In this document: in pieces, positions 17,839-25,789 of the stretch
Position numbering within the stretch: the first letter of the stretch is position 1
How the letters are laid out: each line of letters opens with the position of its first letter
Assembly: GCF_000147875.1 (NCBI RefSeq)
Contig: NC_014507.1
Span: forward strand, 806,001-870,000
DNA: 64,000 nucleotides
Direction of reading: 5' to 3'
From: Methanolacinia petrolearia DSM 11571
GTDB lineage: Archaea > Halobacteriota > Methanomicrobia > Methanomicrobiales > Methanomicrobiaceae
Program-made: the position numbers and the translations under genes
The notes under the pieces: generated by a model
Told to the model about the DNA's origin: nothing
Seen by the model: the letters and a program-made list of their open reading frames with translations, nothing else
The model's database searches: none

Positions 17839-18016
17839 AGTTTATTGTCTGAATAGAATGATTTCATGCAGGTAATATTTTTCAGGTTGAGAGCGCGAAG
17901 AAAATTCTATGGAATATGGCTGGTTATTGATGTAATAAAAAGAAATTTATCGTTACACATAATATCAAAAATTGAAATCCTTCAGTATGACGTTTTTTTT
18001 CGATCATTAGATTTCT

Positions 18017-18049
18017 TTGTTCAAGAGCATGGTGAAAGTTTTTATTAAT
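18017..18049 (+). promoter_or_regulatory. 22-bp dyad plus TATA-like stretch, copy 3
   Basis: Exact copy of the 22-bp element (dyad TTCAAGAGCATGGTGAA at 18020-18036) followed by TTTTTATTAA, which fits a TATA box. If so, transcription starts near 18065, just before the hairpin at 18081, giving a leader of about 320 nt ahead of ATG 18386. Confidence 0.5.
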
Positions 18050-18064
18050 GAGCTAGCTCCATTT

Positions 18065-18385
18065 TCAATTGGGGGTCTAAGGTGGAGGAGTGTTCCTCCA
18101 CCTGAACCTTTCCTGGATTATTAACCAGTTGAAGACATTAGGGAAGAAAAGTCAGAGGAGTCAACTTCGTTCCTTTCTCTCCCCGATCGTCCGCCGGCAA
18201 ATAAGACCGGCATTCATCTTTGTCGACATCAATGCAGATTAAGGTTTGCATACCGGTTGTTCTGTTCAGGGATTAATCCCCCACCTGAACCCGGAATCTC
18301 GAAGAAGTCTCAGGAAACCACAAGATCACACAAGTCCAATTTTCTTCTTTTTTTCGGGTTCTAATTTATGAATGTAGGTGAAAAA
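18065..18385 (+). ncRNA. Structured 5' leader, copy A
   Basis: Candidate untranslated leader of the secreted-protein gene. Visible elements: a 9-bp hairpin GGTGGAGGA-GTGT-TCCTCCACC (18081-18102), a GCCGG/CCGGC hairpin (18193-18211), a GTTCAGG/CCTGAAC pairing near 18260-18290, and an oligo-T tract in the last 40 nt before the start codon. The first hairpin is kept in the other two copies with compensating changes. The T-run so close to the start could allow premature termination. No known riboswitch class is recognised. Confidence 0.5.
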
Positions 18386-19657
18386 ATGAAAGCGAAGAAA
18401 GGAATGCAGGCTTTGAGCCTGTTAATGATTTTGGTACTTTCGGTTGCTGTGATAGTACCCATTGTAAGTGCGGTAGATCCCACAACACCAAATGTACCAG
18501 AAGAAAAAAAATATAATGAGACGGCTTCAATGGTTGAAGAAAGTTCTACAGATCTGCCGGATTTTCAACCAAACATCATGGATAAATTGTCCTATGAAGA
18601 AGAAAAGGAATGCATGAAAACTCTCACGCCTACTCCCCCATTACCAGAATCCGAAATTGCAGAGTTAATTGTTTCAGAAGCGTGGCTTTTACAGAACGAT
18701 GAAGATAAGCGTTCAGAAATTGTTCGAATCACAATTCCCGAAAGTTGGCTGAAGGATTCTCCAGTGAATGAGAAAGAGGCTATTGTCTTACTTCGGGTAC
18801 CAAAAAAGATGTTAAAGCTTGATAACAAAAACGCCAATCCTAATGAAATTACATTGTCCTACCCGATAGAGATGTTTAAGTTTTACTCAAATATTGATGA
18901 AATGGAAATGGACAGAAATTGTAAAGATAATGAAATTAGTTCAATGAATGATCAATTATCAACTTCCATGTCAGGTACCAGTAATTTGTATAATCTTAAA
19001 TCCGGTAATACCAAGGATATCAATAGATATGCAAGAGCTTGGTACTATGGAAATAGAAGCTTTAATGTTGTGACAGTTACAGGTAGTATCGATCCAACAT
19101 CTTATTCTAATCAGGGAGAAACTTTTAGAAATTATAACGAAAGAGAAATTTACCTTGATAGGGATGGAGACATAATTGAATTTATATCAGATTTTACTGA
19201 TAGTGGAAATTCCTATGTATGGACAGCAATATATGATGAAGATTCATGGGTAACTCCATGGAACTGGCTGTTAGTGAATGTAACTGGAACTCTTCAGCAG
19301 ATCGAATACCGTTTATATATGGATGATGGCTATTATGATTTATGGTTAAGAGATACATCCACGGATACATGGTACCAGAATTCCTATAATGATCGTGATA
19401 ATCCTGCCACAAGAGTTAATTGGCTTGTAGGTTCAACTGAAGTTGATACTGTGGGTAGTATATCAGAATATTTCAAAACAGAGACGAATCCAATAAGGGA
19501 TGACTGGACTTATGCAAATGGAGATTGGCATAGTCCACAAATTACGTTTAATTGGAATGGTTATGACCCTGCTGATGATCAATATGTCTATATAAGAGCA
19601 GGGTGGGATGGTTCTGGTAGAATTAACACCCGGCACATTGCGGGTAGTGATTATTGA
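18386..19657 (+). CDS. Large secreted surface protein (module A)
   Basis: About 423 residues. A signal peptide (MKAKKGMQALSLLMILVLSVAVIVPIVSA) is followed by a helical, acidic region (about 30-200) with TPTPPLPESEIAELIVSEAWLLQ and repeated 'ITIPESWL / LLRVPKKML / LSYPIEMF' strands, and a C-terminal Tyr/Trp/Asp-rich beta domain (about 220-423). I do not recognise the family; a lectin-like or protease-inhibitor-like outer domain is possible. AGGTGA at 18376-18381 is spaced 4 nt before ATG 18386, which decides this start over ATG 18368. Codon use is AT-rich. The signal peptide matches that of the 21763 gene, but the mature parts differ. Confidence 0.75.
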   Translation: MKAKKGMQALSLLMILVLSVAVIVPIVSAVDPTTPNVPEEKKYNETASMVEESSTDLPDFQPNIMDKLSYEEEKECMKTLTPTPPLPESEIAELIVSEAWLLQNDEDKRSEIVRITIPESWLKDSPVNEKEAIVLLRVPKKMLKLDNKNANPNEITLSYPIEMFKFYSNIDEMEMDRNCKDNEISSMNDQLSTSMSGTSNLYNLKSGNTKDINRYARAWYYGNRSFNVVTVTGSIDPTSYSNQGETFRNYNEREIYLDRDGDIIEFISDFTDSGNSYVWTAIYDEDSWVTPWNWLLVNVTGTLQQIEYRLYMDDGYYDLWLRDTSTDTWYQNSYNDRDNPATRVNWLVGSTEVDTVGSISEYFKTETNPIRDDWTYANGDWHSPQITFNWNGYDPADDQYVYIRAGWDGSGRINTRHIAGSDY

Positions 19658-19695
19658 ATCATCAAAACATTATTTTTTTAAAAAGGAAGAGTAGG

Positions 19696-20643
19696 ATGGT
19701 AATTAACATAAATAGAATAAAAGTTTGGATCTTTATCGGGCTGCTTATTGGAGCGACTGTATTTTTCTCTGGATGTGTTTTTGATGAGGCTCCTAATAGT
19801 CCCGGTAACGAATATTCTGTACAAACACCGCCATCAACAATCGCCCGGCCACCTTCCTTATTCATTAATGCCTCTTCAATAAAACCTTCTTTCCTGTCGG
19901 GTGAAACGGTTGAGGTCGATATTACATTTAGAAATACAGATGAAGACCCGGTTGTAATCGATTCATTTCCGCCTGAGATAATACTTAGTAACCCTACATC
20001 GGGTATTGTACGTAACTATCCTTGTGGCAGTGATACAATAACACTGGAACCTGGCGAGAGTATCGATTACATTTTGAAATGGGACCAGCGTGACTCTGAC
20101 GGAGATGGAGCGGACCCGGGAATTTATCTTGTGAAAGTATCAGATGTCTCTTACTATGAAAACGGTGCAAAAAAAGTGATCTTTCCTGAAGGGGCCGATA
20201 TCGCGAGTGTAATTATAGAGTACCCGCAGGGGGCCATTGAAGGGGAGATCTTTGTCCACCACTCAGAAAAATTAAATGGATATCTTGTTACTCTTGAAAA
20301 TATCACGTTTACTCCTACTGTTTCAACGATATATATCGTTCTGCATTCCGTTGATAATTCATTCTTCAGGACAACAGATCAAACAAATACTCCCTTACCC
20401 ACGCCTCCGGCAGGTCTTAATCCCTTAGGGTACTACCGGATAGATGACGGGCCGGAGAAAGAATTCACATGTACTGGGTATAGAGTCGTTGATGAGACCA
20501 TCGTGCTATTATGGGACTTTGAGCCGGTACCAACTGATGTCGGGGAGTTGCATTTTGTGATTACTAGTCTCGGGGATTGGGAAGGTTATTGTGAGATTCA
20601 TGTTGATGTCAGTAATTCAACGATAAACCTACTTAGTGTATAG
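19696..20643 (+). CDS. Lipoprotein with Ig-like/BsuPI-like domain
   Basis: About 315 residues, unknown family. The N-terminal helix (VWIFIGLLIGATVFFSGC) ends in a lipobox, so the protein is probably lipid-anchored at the cell surface. Residues about 45-150 look like an intracellular-proteinase-inhibitor/BsuPI-type Ig fold (LSGETVEVDITFRNTDEDPVVIDSFPPEI ... LEPGESIDYILKWDQRD ... GIYLVKVSD). The C-terminal half is another beta domain (GYLVTLENITFTPTVSTIYIVLHS). ATG 19696 follows GAGTAGG; an upstream TTG (19654) overlaps the preceding stop but gives a long charged start unlike a lipoprotein. Probably cotranscribed with 18386. Confidence 0.72.
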   Translation: MVININRIKVWIFIGLLIGATVFFSGCVFDEAPNSPGNEYSVQTPPSTIARPPSLFINASSIKPSFLSGETVEVDITFRNTDEDPVVIDSFPPEIILSNPTSGIVRNYPCGSDTITLEPGESIDYILKWDQRDSDGDGADPGIYLVKVSDVSYYENGAKKVIFPEGADIASVIIEYPQGAIEGEIFVHHSEKLNGYLVTLENITFTPTVSTIYIVLHSVDNSFFRTTDQTNTPLPTPPAGLNPLGYYRIDDGPEKEFTCTGYRVVDETIVLLWDFEPVPTDVGELHFVITSLGDWEGYCEIHVDVSNSTINLLSV

Positions 20644-20861
20644 AGAATCCCATGAAAGATCCCCGTTGGAGGTGTACATCCCTTCACTGATATTTTATCT
20701 ACTTCTTTGTTAGTGAAGACAATCCTGCAGATTTCATGAATTTTTGATCATAGCTATTTCACACTGGCGACTCTCCCTAAGAACTCAGTACCTATATACA
20801 CTATGGAACAAGAGCGAACTGGATGATCAACTGAAGTGTTGAACAGAATTTATATGGCTAG

Positions 20862-21215
20862 GACAATTATATTATCATTGAAAATACCGATAACTCAAAG
20901 AGAGTCTTTCCCAATCATGGCACATTCTCCGGACTTGAAAGAAAGATCATCAGTATGAGCCATAATCCTACTCAGCTGAAGATTCTTGCACTCATAACGA
21001 AATATCCGGGCATAAGAAACGTAGACCTGAAAGACGAACTGGGGATTTCAAAAAGTGCAGTGAGCTGGCATGTAGGAAAAATTGAAAGTGCAGGTCTCCT
21101 TTCCTGCCGGAAATCGGGAACGGCGAGGCATTATTATATAAGATCGGGACTTGAGAAGGTTATTGTCAAAAACCTTCCCGAAGAATTGAGGGAAAATTAC
21201 GGATTTTCTGTCTGA
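20862..21215 (+). pseudogene. 5'-truncated copy of the double winged-helix regulator
   Basis: The frame opens right after a TAG (20859-20861) and reads DNYIIIENTDNSKRVFPNHG, corresponding to GDYIVIENTDNSRRVFPNHG of the intact regulator at 17098, through to the same C-terminus (RENYGFSV). The TM segments and first winged helix are missing. The first ATG (20955) would give an 86-residue protein carrying only the second winged helix; it could still be made and compete for the same DNA site, but no ribosome site is obvious. Differences from the intact copy are few and mostly conservative. Confidence 0.82.
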
Positions 21216-21393
21216 GAATCATTGCCTGAATTGAATGATTTCCTGCAGGTAATACTTTTCAGGTTGAAAGCGCGAAGAAAATTCTATGGAATATGGTTGT
21301 TTATTGATGCAATAAAGAGAAATTTATCGTTATACATAATATCAAAAATTGAAATACTTCAGTATGACGTTTTTTTTCGATCATTATATTTCA

Positions 21394-21426
21394 TTGTTCA
21401 AGAGCATGGTGAAAGTTTTTATTAAA
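21394..21426 (+). promoter_or_regulatory. 22-bp dyad plus TATA-like stretch, copy 4
   Basis: Exact copy of the 22-bp element (dyad 21397-21413), followed by TTTTTATTAA. It is positioned 350 bp before ATG 21763, the same distance as in unit A. Confidence 0.5.
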
Positions 21427-21441
21427 GAGCTAGCTCCATTT

Positions 21442-21762
21442 TCAATTGGGGGTCTAAGGTGGAGGAGTGATCTTCCACCCGAACCTTTCCTGGATTATTA
21501 ACCAGTTGAAGACATTAGGGAAGAAAAGTCAGAGGAGTCAACTTCGTTCCTTTCTCTCCCCGATCGTCCGCCGGCAAATAGGACCGGCATTCATCTTTGT
21601 CGACATCAATGCAGATTAAGTTTTGCATACCGGTTGTTCTGTTCAGGGATTAATCCCCCACCTGAACCCGGAATCTCGAAGAAGTCTCAGGAAACCACAA
21701 GATCACACAAGTCCAATTTTCTTCTTTTTTTCGGGTTCTAATTTATGAATGTAGGTGAAAAA
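21442..21762 (+). ncRNA. Structured 5' leader, copy B
   Basis: Counterpart of the 18065-18385 leader. The first hairpin is GGTGGAGGA-GTGA-TCTTCCACC (21458-21479), with one C-to-T change that turns a G-C pair into G-U, so pairing is kept. The GCCGG/CCGGC hairpin and the terminal T-run are also present. Confidence 0.5.
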
Positions 21763-22704
21763 ATGAAAGCGAAGAAAGCAATGCAGGTTTTGAACCTGCT
21801 TTTGGTAATAGCACTTGCAGGAGCGATGTTCGTTCCTGTGGTTAGTGCTGCATCAAATGCTCAAAAAATCGATGATCAAAGCATTGTCGAGTTATTTGAA
21901 CCTATTAATGCAGAAATTGAAAGTACAATGGCAAAAACGGTTACAACCGACGGATTAGCAAAAACAGATTTTAATTCGGAGAAATATTCAGAAGAACTGA
22001 TAAAGAAATACCAGAAAAATCTGGACTTGATCATTGATTCTCTTGATAAAGGAACAGGAAATAAACTATCATTGAGTGAACGTGAAGATCTAAAAAAGAT
22101 CATCGTCCAAGAACACATCGAAAGAGTCTCCTGGGATGAATTCAAGAAAAAATTAGGAGTGAAAGATGAAGACTTTAGAGATCTTACTATTATCTCGGGA
22201 GATTCATTGACCCAGGCAGAAAAAAGTCGGTTACCCCTCTCATTGACCCTTATTCAGGTTACAGTTGACAGAACTGGAGGTATAGGTTTAGATGGAGCTG
22301 GATTACCCTATCAGATCAATGGAGGAAACAATCTGTTATCTGTATCTGTTGATACCGTGTACGAAGGAAAGGATCTCTATGAATGTCTTTTTGCTGATGA
22401 GGATGCCCCTAATTTTGGCTTAGATGATGATTACGATGCATTGCGTTTGATCATGTACGGGACACTTAACGATCTTCAGGGATTCTTTATATATGACCCG
22501 GATGATCATAATCACCGATATATTGAATTTGGCAACGATTATGATAATGGATTAACTTTTGCCTTTACTGTTGGCCAACATGGCGCATTAACAACAGAAT
22601 GGAGCATCGGTGATGAGATTTATATTAGCAATGTATGGAATCATGCCATGAGTCTTACTGACCGGAATTCAAACATGGGAAAACATACATATTATGTCTA
22701 CTAA
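21763..22704 (+). CDS. Secreted surface protein (module B)
   Basis: About 313 residues. Signal peptide MKAKKAMQVLNLLLVIALAGAMFVPVVSA, then a helical, Lys/Glu-rich region (about 35-140) and a C-terminal beta domain rich in Asp, Gly and Tyr (DEDAPNFGLDDDYDALRLIMYGTLNDLQGFFIYDPDDHNHRYIEF). No family recognised. The Asp-rich turns could bind calcium. AGGTGA four bases before ATG 21763 fixes the start, as in module A. The first dozen codons match module A almost exactly, after which the two proteins are unrelated, so leader and export signal are shared but the payload is not. Confidence 0.74.
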   Translation: MKAKKAMQVLNLLLVIALAGAMFVPVVSAASNAQKIDDQSIVELFEPINAEIESTMAKTVTTDGLAKTDFNSEKYSEELIKKYQKNLDLIIDSLDKGTGNKLSLSEREDLKKIIVQEHIERVSWDEFKKKLGVKDEDFRDLTIISGDSLTQAEKSRLPLSLTLIQVTVDRTGGIGLDGAGLPYQINGGNNLLSVSVDTVYEGKDLYECLFADEDAPNFGLDDDYDALRLIMYGTLNDLQGFFIYDPDDHNHRYIEFGNDYDNGLTFAFTVGQHGALTTEWSIGDEIYISNVWNHAMSLTDRNSNMGKHTYYVY

Positions 22705-22734
22705 TTTTTTTTTTTGAAGAGGAGATAATATCTT

Positions 22735-24399
22735 ATGAATCTTGAGGGAACGGCAAAAAGTCTCGATCAGGCGTTTTATTATATTCTGTTGGTTGTTTTG
22801 GTTTTAAGTTCGTTCATGTATCTTTTTGTATTCATCCTCAACTGGGAAGCCTGGTTCTTCGGCATGAAGCTTGATGGTCCGGATGCAGGAATTCTGTTGT
22901 TCGTTTATTTCCTTGTTCCTGGTATTCTGGCCTTTCTTCTCTTCAGGTACCCTAGAAGAGTTTCTGTGATCGCCCTTTTGTCGATCTTATATTTCAGTTT
23001 CAGGTTTATCGATTCGTCGGCAACTGTTCGGGAGCTTAGCGGGGGAGTGAATTCGTTCAACACATTTAATGCGGTGCTGATGGTGATCCTCCTGTTTGTC
23101 CTGGTCGTCCACTTCATCGCCGCACGGTTCTATGAACCGGAGGGAGAATCGGACGAAGGTAATAAGGATGAAAAGAAACCTGAACCCGTTGCGGCCGAAC
23201 CTGAAATATCTACACCTGAAAACGGGAAACAGGACAATTATCTGGTGGCAAAGTTATTTATTCTCGGGCTGGTGGCATTTGCCGTTGTTTTATTATTCGG
23301 TCCTCTTGTTGTGTCTGTGTTCTTTTCCTTCCTGGTTTCGTCCGTCTCCACACCTGCTCCGATAATAGTCGGGGACTCCGTGATCTCGAAAGTCGACGCA
23401 AACGGGACCACCGAATGGCAGACTGTAGTAAACGGTTATAGTGACTACCAGCAGGAAGTATGTTCTTCGAACGATGGCGGTTATATCATGGCCGGGATGT
23501 TCTTTCTCGGTGAAAAAAACCGAAATCTTAGGGCGATGAAATTCGACAACAACGGCAGCGTTATCTGGGATATCAACCGGAGCGTTTCCGCCTATCCCGA
23601 AGTAGATCTTCAAGATATCAAAAGGGCACTTCAAACAGGAGATGAATATACCATAATAATGCTCAACGGAATCGTTATCCGGCTTGACGAAGATGGAAAC
23701 GAACTGTGGCATCGTTACTACCCTCACAAGAAACATATTGTTGACAGCATAGCCTTACCCGACGGCGGATATCTCCTGGTTGGCGAAGTGAACGAGGATG
23801 GCGCCGACGGTTGGAAGTTCGACGGTTGGATTCTCTGCGCAGACAGTGAAGGAAATACCCTTTGGGAAAAGAAAGAGAAGGATTTCACCAATTGCAGAAG
23901 AGCTGTAATGTCACCGGAAGGATATATCCTCTTAGACTGCTATGCCGGCTGTTACGATCCCGATTCGGCATGTTCCGATCCCGAACAGAGCGGTGATATG
24001 ATCGTTGCTCTCGATCTCCAGGGGAATTATCTCTGGAAGACGAGATTCATCGAAAATATCGACGGTAAAGTCTATTCGATAGAGCCTCTCGACAACGGAA
24101 CTATCGAGGTACGTTTACGTGGCGAAGGTGAACGGGAGTACATTCTCGACAAAGAAGGAAATGTCCTGATCCAAAAATTCCTCTCGTCACAGGCAGATTC
24201 ATATGACCATGATTTTATACTTTACAGGAAATACGAGGCGGAACCGGTTGAAGGAAACGGGGTCCGGGTGAATGTAACAGAGGCGGACGGATCGGAGAAG
24301 TTTTTCATTATCCAATACCCGGAGAATGTATCGGGTATCAGGCAGGTTTTCTCTGTGAATCCCACCCCGGACGGAGGATATATCGTTGCAGGTTCTTAA
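22735..24399 (+). CDS. Polytopic membrane protein with an outer beta-propeller-like domain
   Basis: A 554-residue protein. Residues about 12-135 hold four hydrophobic helices, then a charged linker (about 138-170), another helix (about 176-200), and a large C-terminal domain (about 215-554). That domain repeats strands such as 'NDGGYIMAGMF', 'GIVIRLDEDGNELWHRYYP', 'DGGYLLVGEV', 'ILCADSEGNTLWEKK' and 'DMIVALDLQGNYLWKTRF', as in PQQ-like propeller surface proteins of methanogens. It stops at DGGYIVAGS; the same motif at 25.5 kb reads on for 11 residues before losing similarity, so this C-terminus may be slightly shortened. GAGGAGAT precedes the ATG. Confidence 0.75.
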   Translation: MNLEGTAKSLDQAFYYILLVVLVLSSFMYLFVFILNWEAWFFGMKLDGPDAGILLFVYFLVPGILAFLLFRYPRRVSVIALLSILYFSFRFIDSSATVRELSGGVNSFNTFNAVLMVILLFVLVVHFIAARFYEPEGESDEGNKDEKKPEPVAAEPEISTPENGKQDNYLVAKLFILGLVAFAVVLLFGPLVVSVFFSFLVSSVSTPAPIIVGDSVISKVDANGTTEWQTVVNGYSDYQQEVCSSNDGGYIMAGMFFLGEKNRNLRAMKFDNNGSVIWDINRSVSAYPEVDLQDIKRALQTGDEYTIIMLNGIVIRLDEDGNELWHRYYPHKKHIVDSIALPDGGYLLVGEVNEDGADGWKFDGWILCADSEGNTLWEKKEKDFTNCRRAVMSPEGYILLDCYAGCYDPDSACSDPEQSGDMIVALDLQGNYLWKTRFIENIDGKVYSIEPLDNGTIEVRLRGEGEREYILDKEGNVLIQKFLSSQADSYDHDFILYRKYEAEPVEGNGVRVNVTEADGSEKFFIIQYPENVSGIRQVFSVNPTPDGGYIVAGS

Positions 24400-24606
24400 A
24401 AGAGGCAATTCAATAATTATCTTTTTTTTTCGGGTCATCCAGCTTACGGTAACCATCCGGTAACTGCAATCGGTTGCCCCGATAGTTCAACAGACTAGTT
24501 AATATTAATGATGAATTGAATACAACTACAAGTTATCATATTACATATGGTAATGATGTAATAGCCGTTTATACACGGCCCGAACCTGATAATTTTTGGA
24601 GTTAAA

Positions 24607-25482
24607 ATGGATTTTGTAGTAGGGATTTCAAACGGGCTTTTGGATTTCGTAATGAACTCTCTCATTTTGACATCCATTGTCTTTGCAGCGCTTTCGGTCC
24701 TTGTATACCTGGTATTAACACGGATCAAAGATGAGAGGATTCAACTTTTTATAGGGATTGCCGGGGGTTTTTTACTTCTCGCAATTCCTGTTTTTCCTGC
24801 CGGAGGACTCACGGGCTCCGCGGTCAGTGTTACAGGAGCAGTTCTTGTAATGATATCGCCTGTTATAGTCTTCAGGGGATATCTGGACAAAAAAGACATC
24901 CTGCCGGCAGTTTTTTTAGTCGCCCTTACTTATCCTGCAGATTTCCGAACAACATGGTACATGTGTGATTTCGTATACCCAGGCCTGTGGAATATCGGGG
25001 ATTTTCTCGGCCCTCTCATTCTTTCGCTCTCGACAACGGCCCTTCTGGTATTTCTAAGAAGATATTATGAGAATTTTAAACACGAGAGGCGTCTTTTAAT
25101 CCCCCTGCTGCTCTTGATCCCCGGAATTATCTGGTTCGCCGTTCCTGTGGCTGCTGCGTCGCTTTCGGCATTAATGTTCATATCCTTTAATGAACTGCAT
25201 AAGGGAGTTCATAAAATACCTGATATTCAGGTTTTGGTAGTTATGATATTCGCGGCACTCATTTCCATTCTGCCCTGGCCGTTCCTTGCTTCTCTTCCCT
25301 GTGTACGGAACATTTTTCCGTTATGGATTCTTCCCGTCCTTGCGGTTTCGCTGGTTTCGGCTGCGTCTGTCTATTATCTTAGATCGAAATTTTCCGAAAG
25401 ATGGATTGAAGTTTCAGTCTTTGTATTAGGATTTGCTCTTGCAGTACTGTTGTCTACAGCCACCATCTTATCCGCAGGGTGA
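24607..25482 (+). CDS. Polytopic membrane protein of unknown function
   Basis: A 291-residue protein with about nine hydrophobic helices covering most of its length and only short charged loops (TRIKDERIQ, RRYYENFKHERR, YYLRSKFSERW). I do not recognise the family and see no catalytic motif. It lies between the end of the propeller gene and a detached copy of that gene's 3' end, as if inserted or left between the arms of a duplication. TGGAG precedes the ATG. Confidence 0.7.
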   Translation: MDFVVGISNGLLDFVMNSLILTSIVFAALSVLVYLVLTRIKDERIQLFIGIAGGFLLLAIPVFPAGGLTGSAVSVTGAVLVMISPVIVFRGYLDKKDILPAVFLVALTYPADFRTTWYMCDFVYPGLWNIGDFLGPLILSLSTTALLVFLRRYYENFKHERRLLIPLLLLIPGIIWFAVPVAAASLSALMFISFNELHKGVHKIPDIQVLVVMIFAALISILPWPFLASLPCVRNIFPLWILPVLAVSLVSAASVYYLRSKFSERWIEVSVFVLGFALAVLLSTATILSAG

Positions 25483-25494
25483 ACCGTTGCCACG

Positions 25495-25550
25495 CCCCGG
25501 ACGGGGGATATATCGTTGCAGGTTCAAAAATAGGCAATTCAATAATTATT
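25495..25550 (+). repeat. Detached 3' end of the propeller gene
   Basis: This stretch repeats 24365-24420 (the DGGYIVAGS codons, stop region and the following GGCAATTCAATAATTAT) with few changes. Here the frame reads PDGGYIVAGSKIGNSIIIRLFF before running on, so it is the tail of a lost paralogue. It stands directly before leader copy C. Confidence 0.75.
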
Positions 25551-25743
25551 CGTCTTTTTTTCCGGAATTACTCAGAAATTACTGAGTGTTTGCTGCAGGT
25601 ATCTTCTGAAGTTCAACAGCGCAAAGAAAAATTTTGCGGCATACGGCTGACAATTGATTCAATAAAGAGAAATTTATCGTTATTTGTAATATCGATAATT
25701 GAAATCCTTCTGTATGACGTTTTTTTCCGATCATTATATTTCA

Positions 25744-25776
25744 TTGTTCAAGAGCATGGTGAAAGTTATTATTAAA
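25744..25776 (+). promoter_or_regulatory. 22-bp dyad plus TATA-like stretch, copy 5
   Basis: Exact copy of the 22-bp element (dyad 25747-25763), followed by TTATTATTAA. The flanking sequence is much more diverged from units A and B than this element is, which points to selection on the element itself. Confidence 0.5.
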
Positions 25777-25789
25777 GAGTTAATGCCTA

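Larger units (their letters stand above)
17486..18430 (+). repeat. Long direct repeat, unit A
   Basis: About 940 bp, matching 20863-21807 with a constant offset of 3377 bp and only scattered substitutions. It covers the second winged helix of the regulator, the spacer, the 22-bp dyad, the structured leader, the ribosome site, and the first codons of the following signal peptide. Similarity fades inside the signal peptide, so the mature secreted proteins differ. This is direct observation by comparison of the two stretches. Confidence 0.9.
20863..21807 (+). repeat. Long direct repeat, unit B
   Basis: Second copy of the roughly 940-bp repeat (see 17486-18430), offset exactly 3377 bp with no net insertion or deletion. 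It spans the truncated regulator, dyad, leader, ribosome site and signal-peptide start. The exact register suggests tandem duplication of a 3.4-kb block followed by replacement or divergence of the genes between. Confidence 0.9.

Noticed and set aside
17486-21807. The long direct repeats as an insertion sequence
   Set aside because: No transposase, no terminal inverted repeats and no target duplication; the repeated DNA is regulator, leader and signal-peptide sequence.
16308-25765. The five 22-bp elements as a CRISPR array
   Set aside because: Intervals of 107, 1602, 3377 and 4350 bp are irregular and filled with genes; no cas gene is present.
25479-25775. A 98-codon gene starting near the end of the 24607 gene
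   Set aside because: Its front is the detached tail of the propeller gene and its back is the repeat spacer; it looks like a fusion of two remnants, not a gene.
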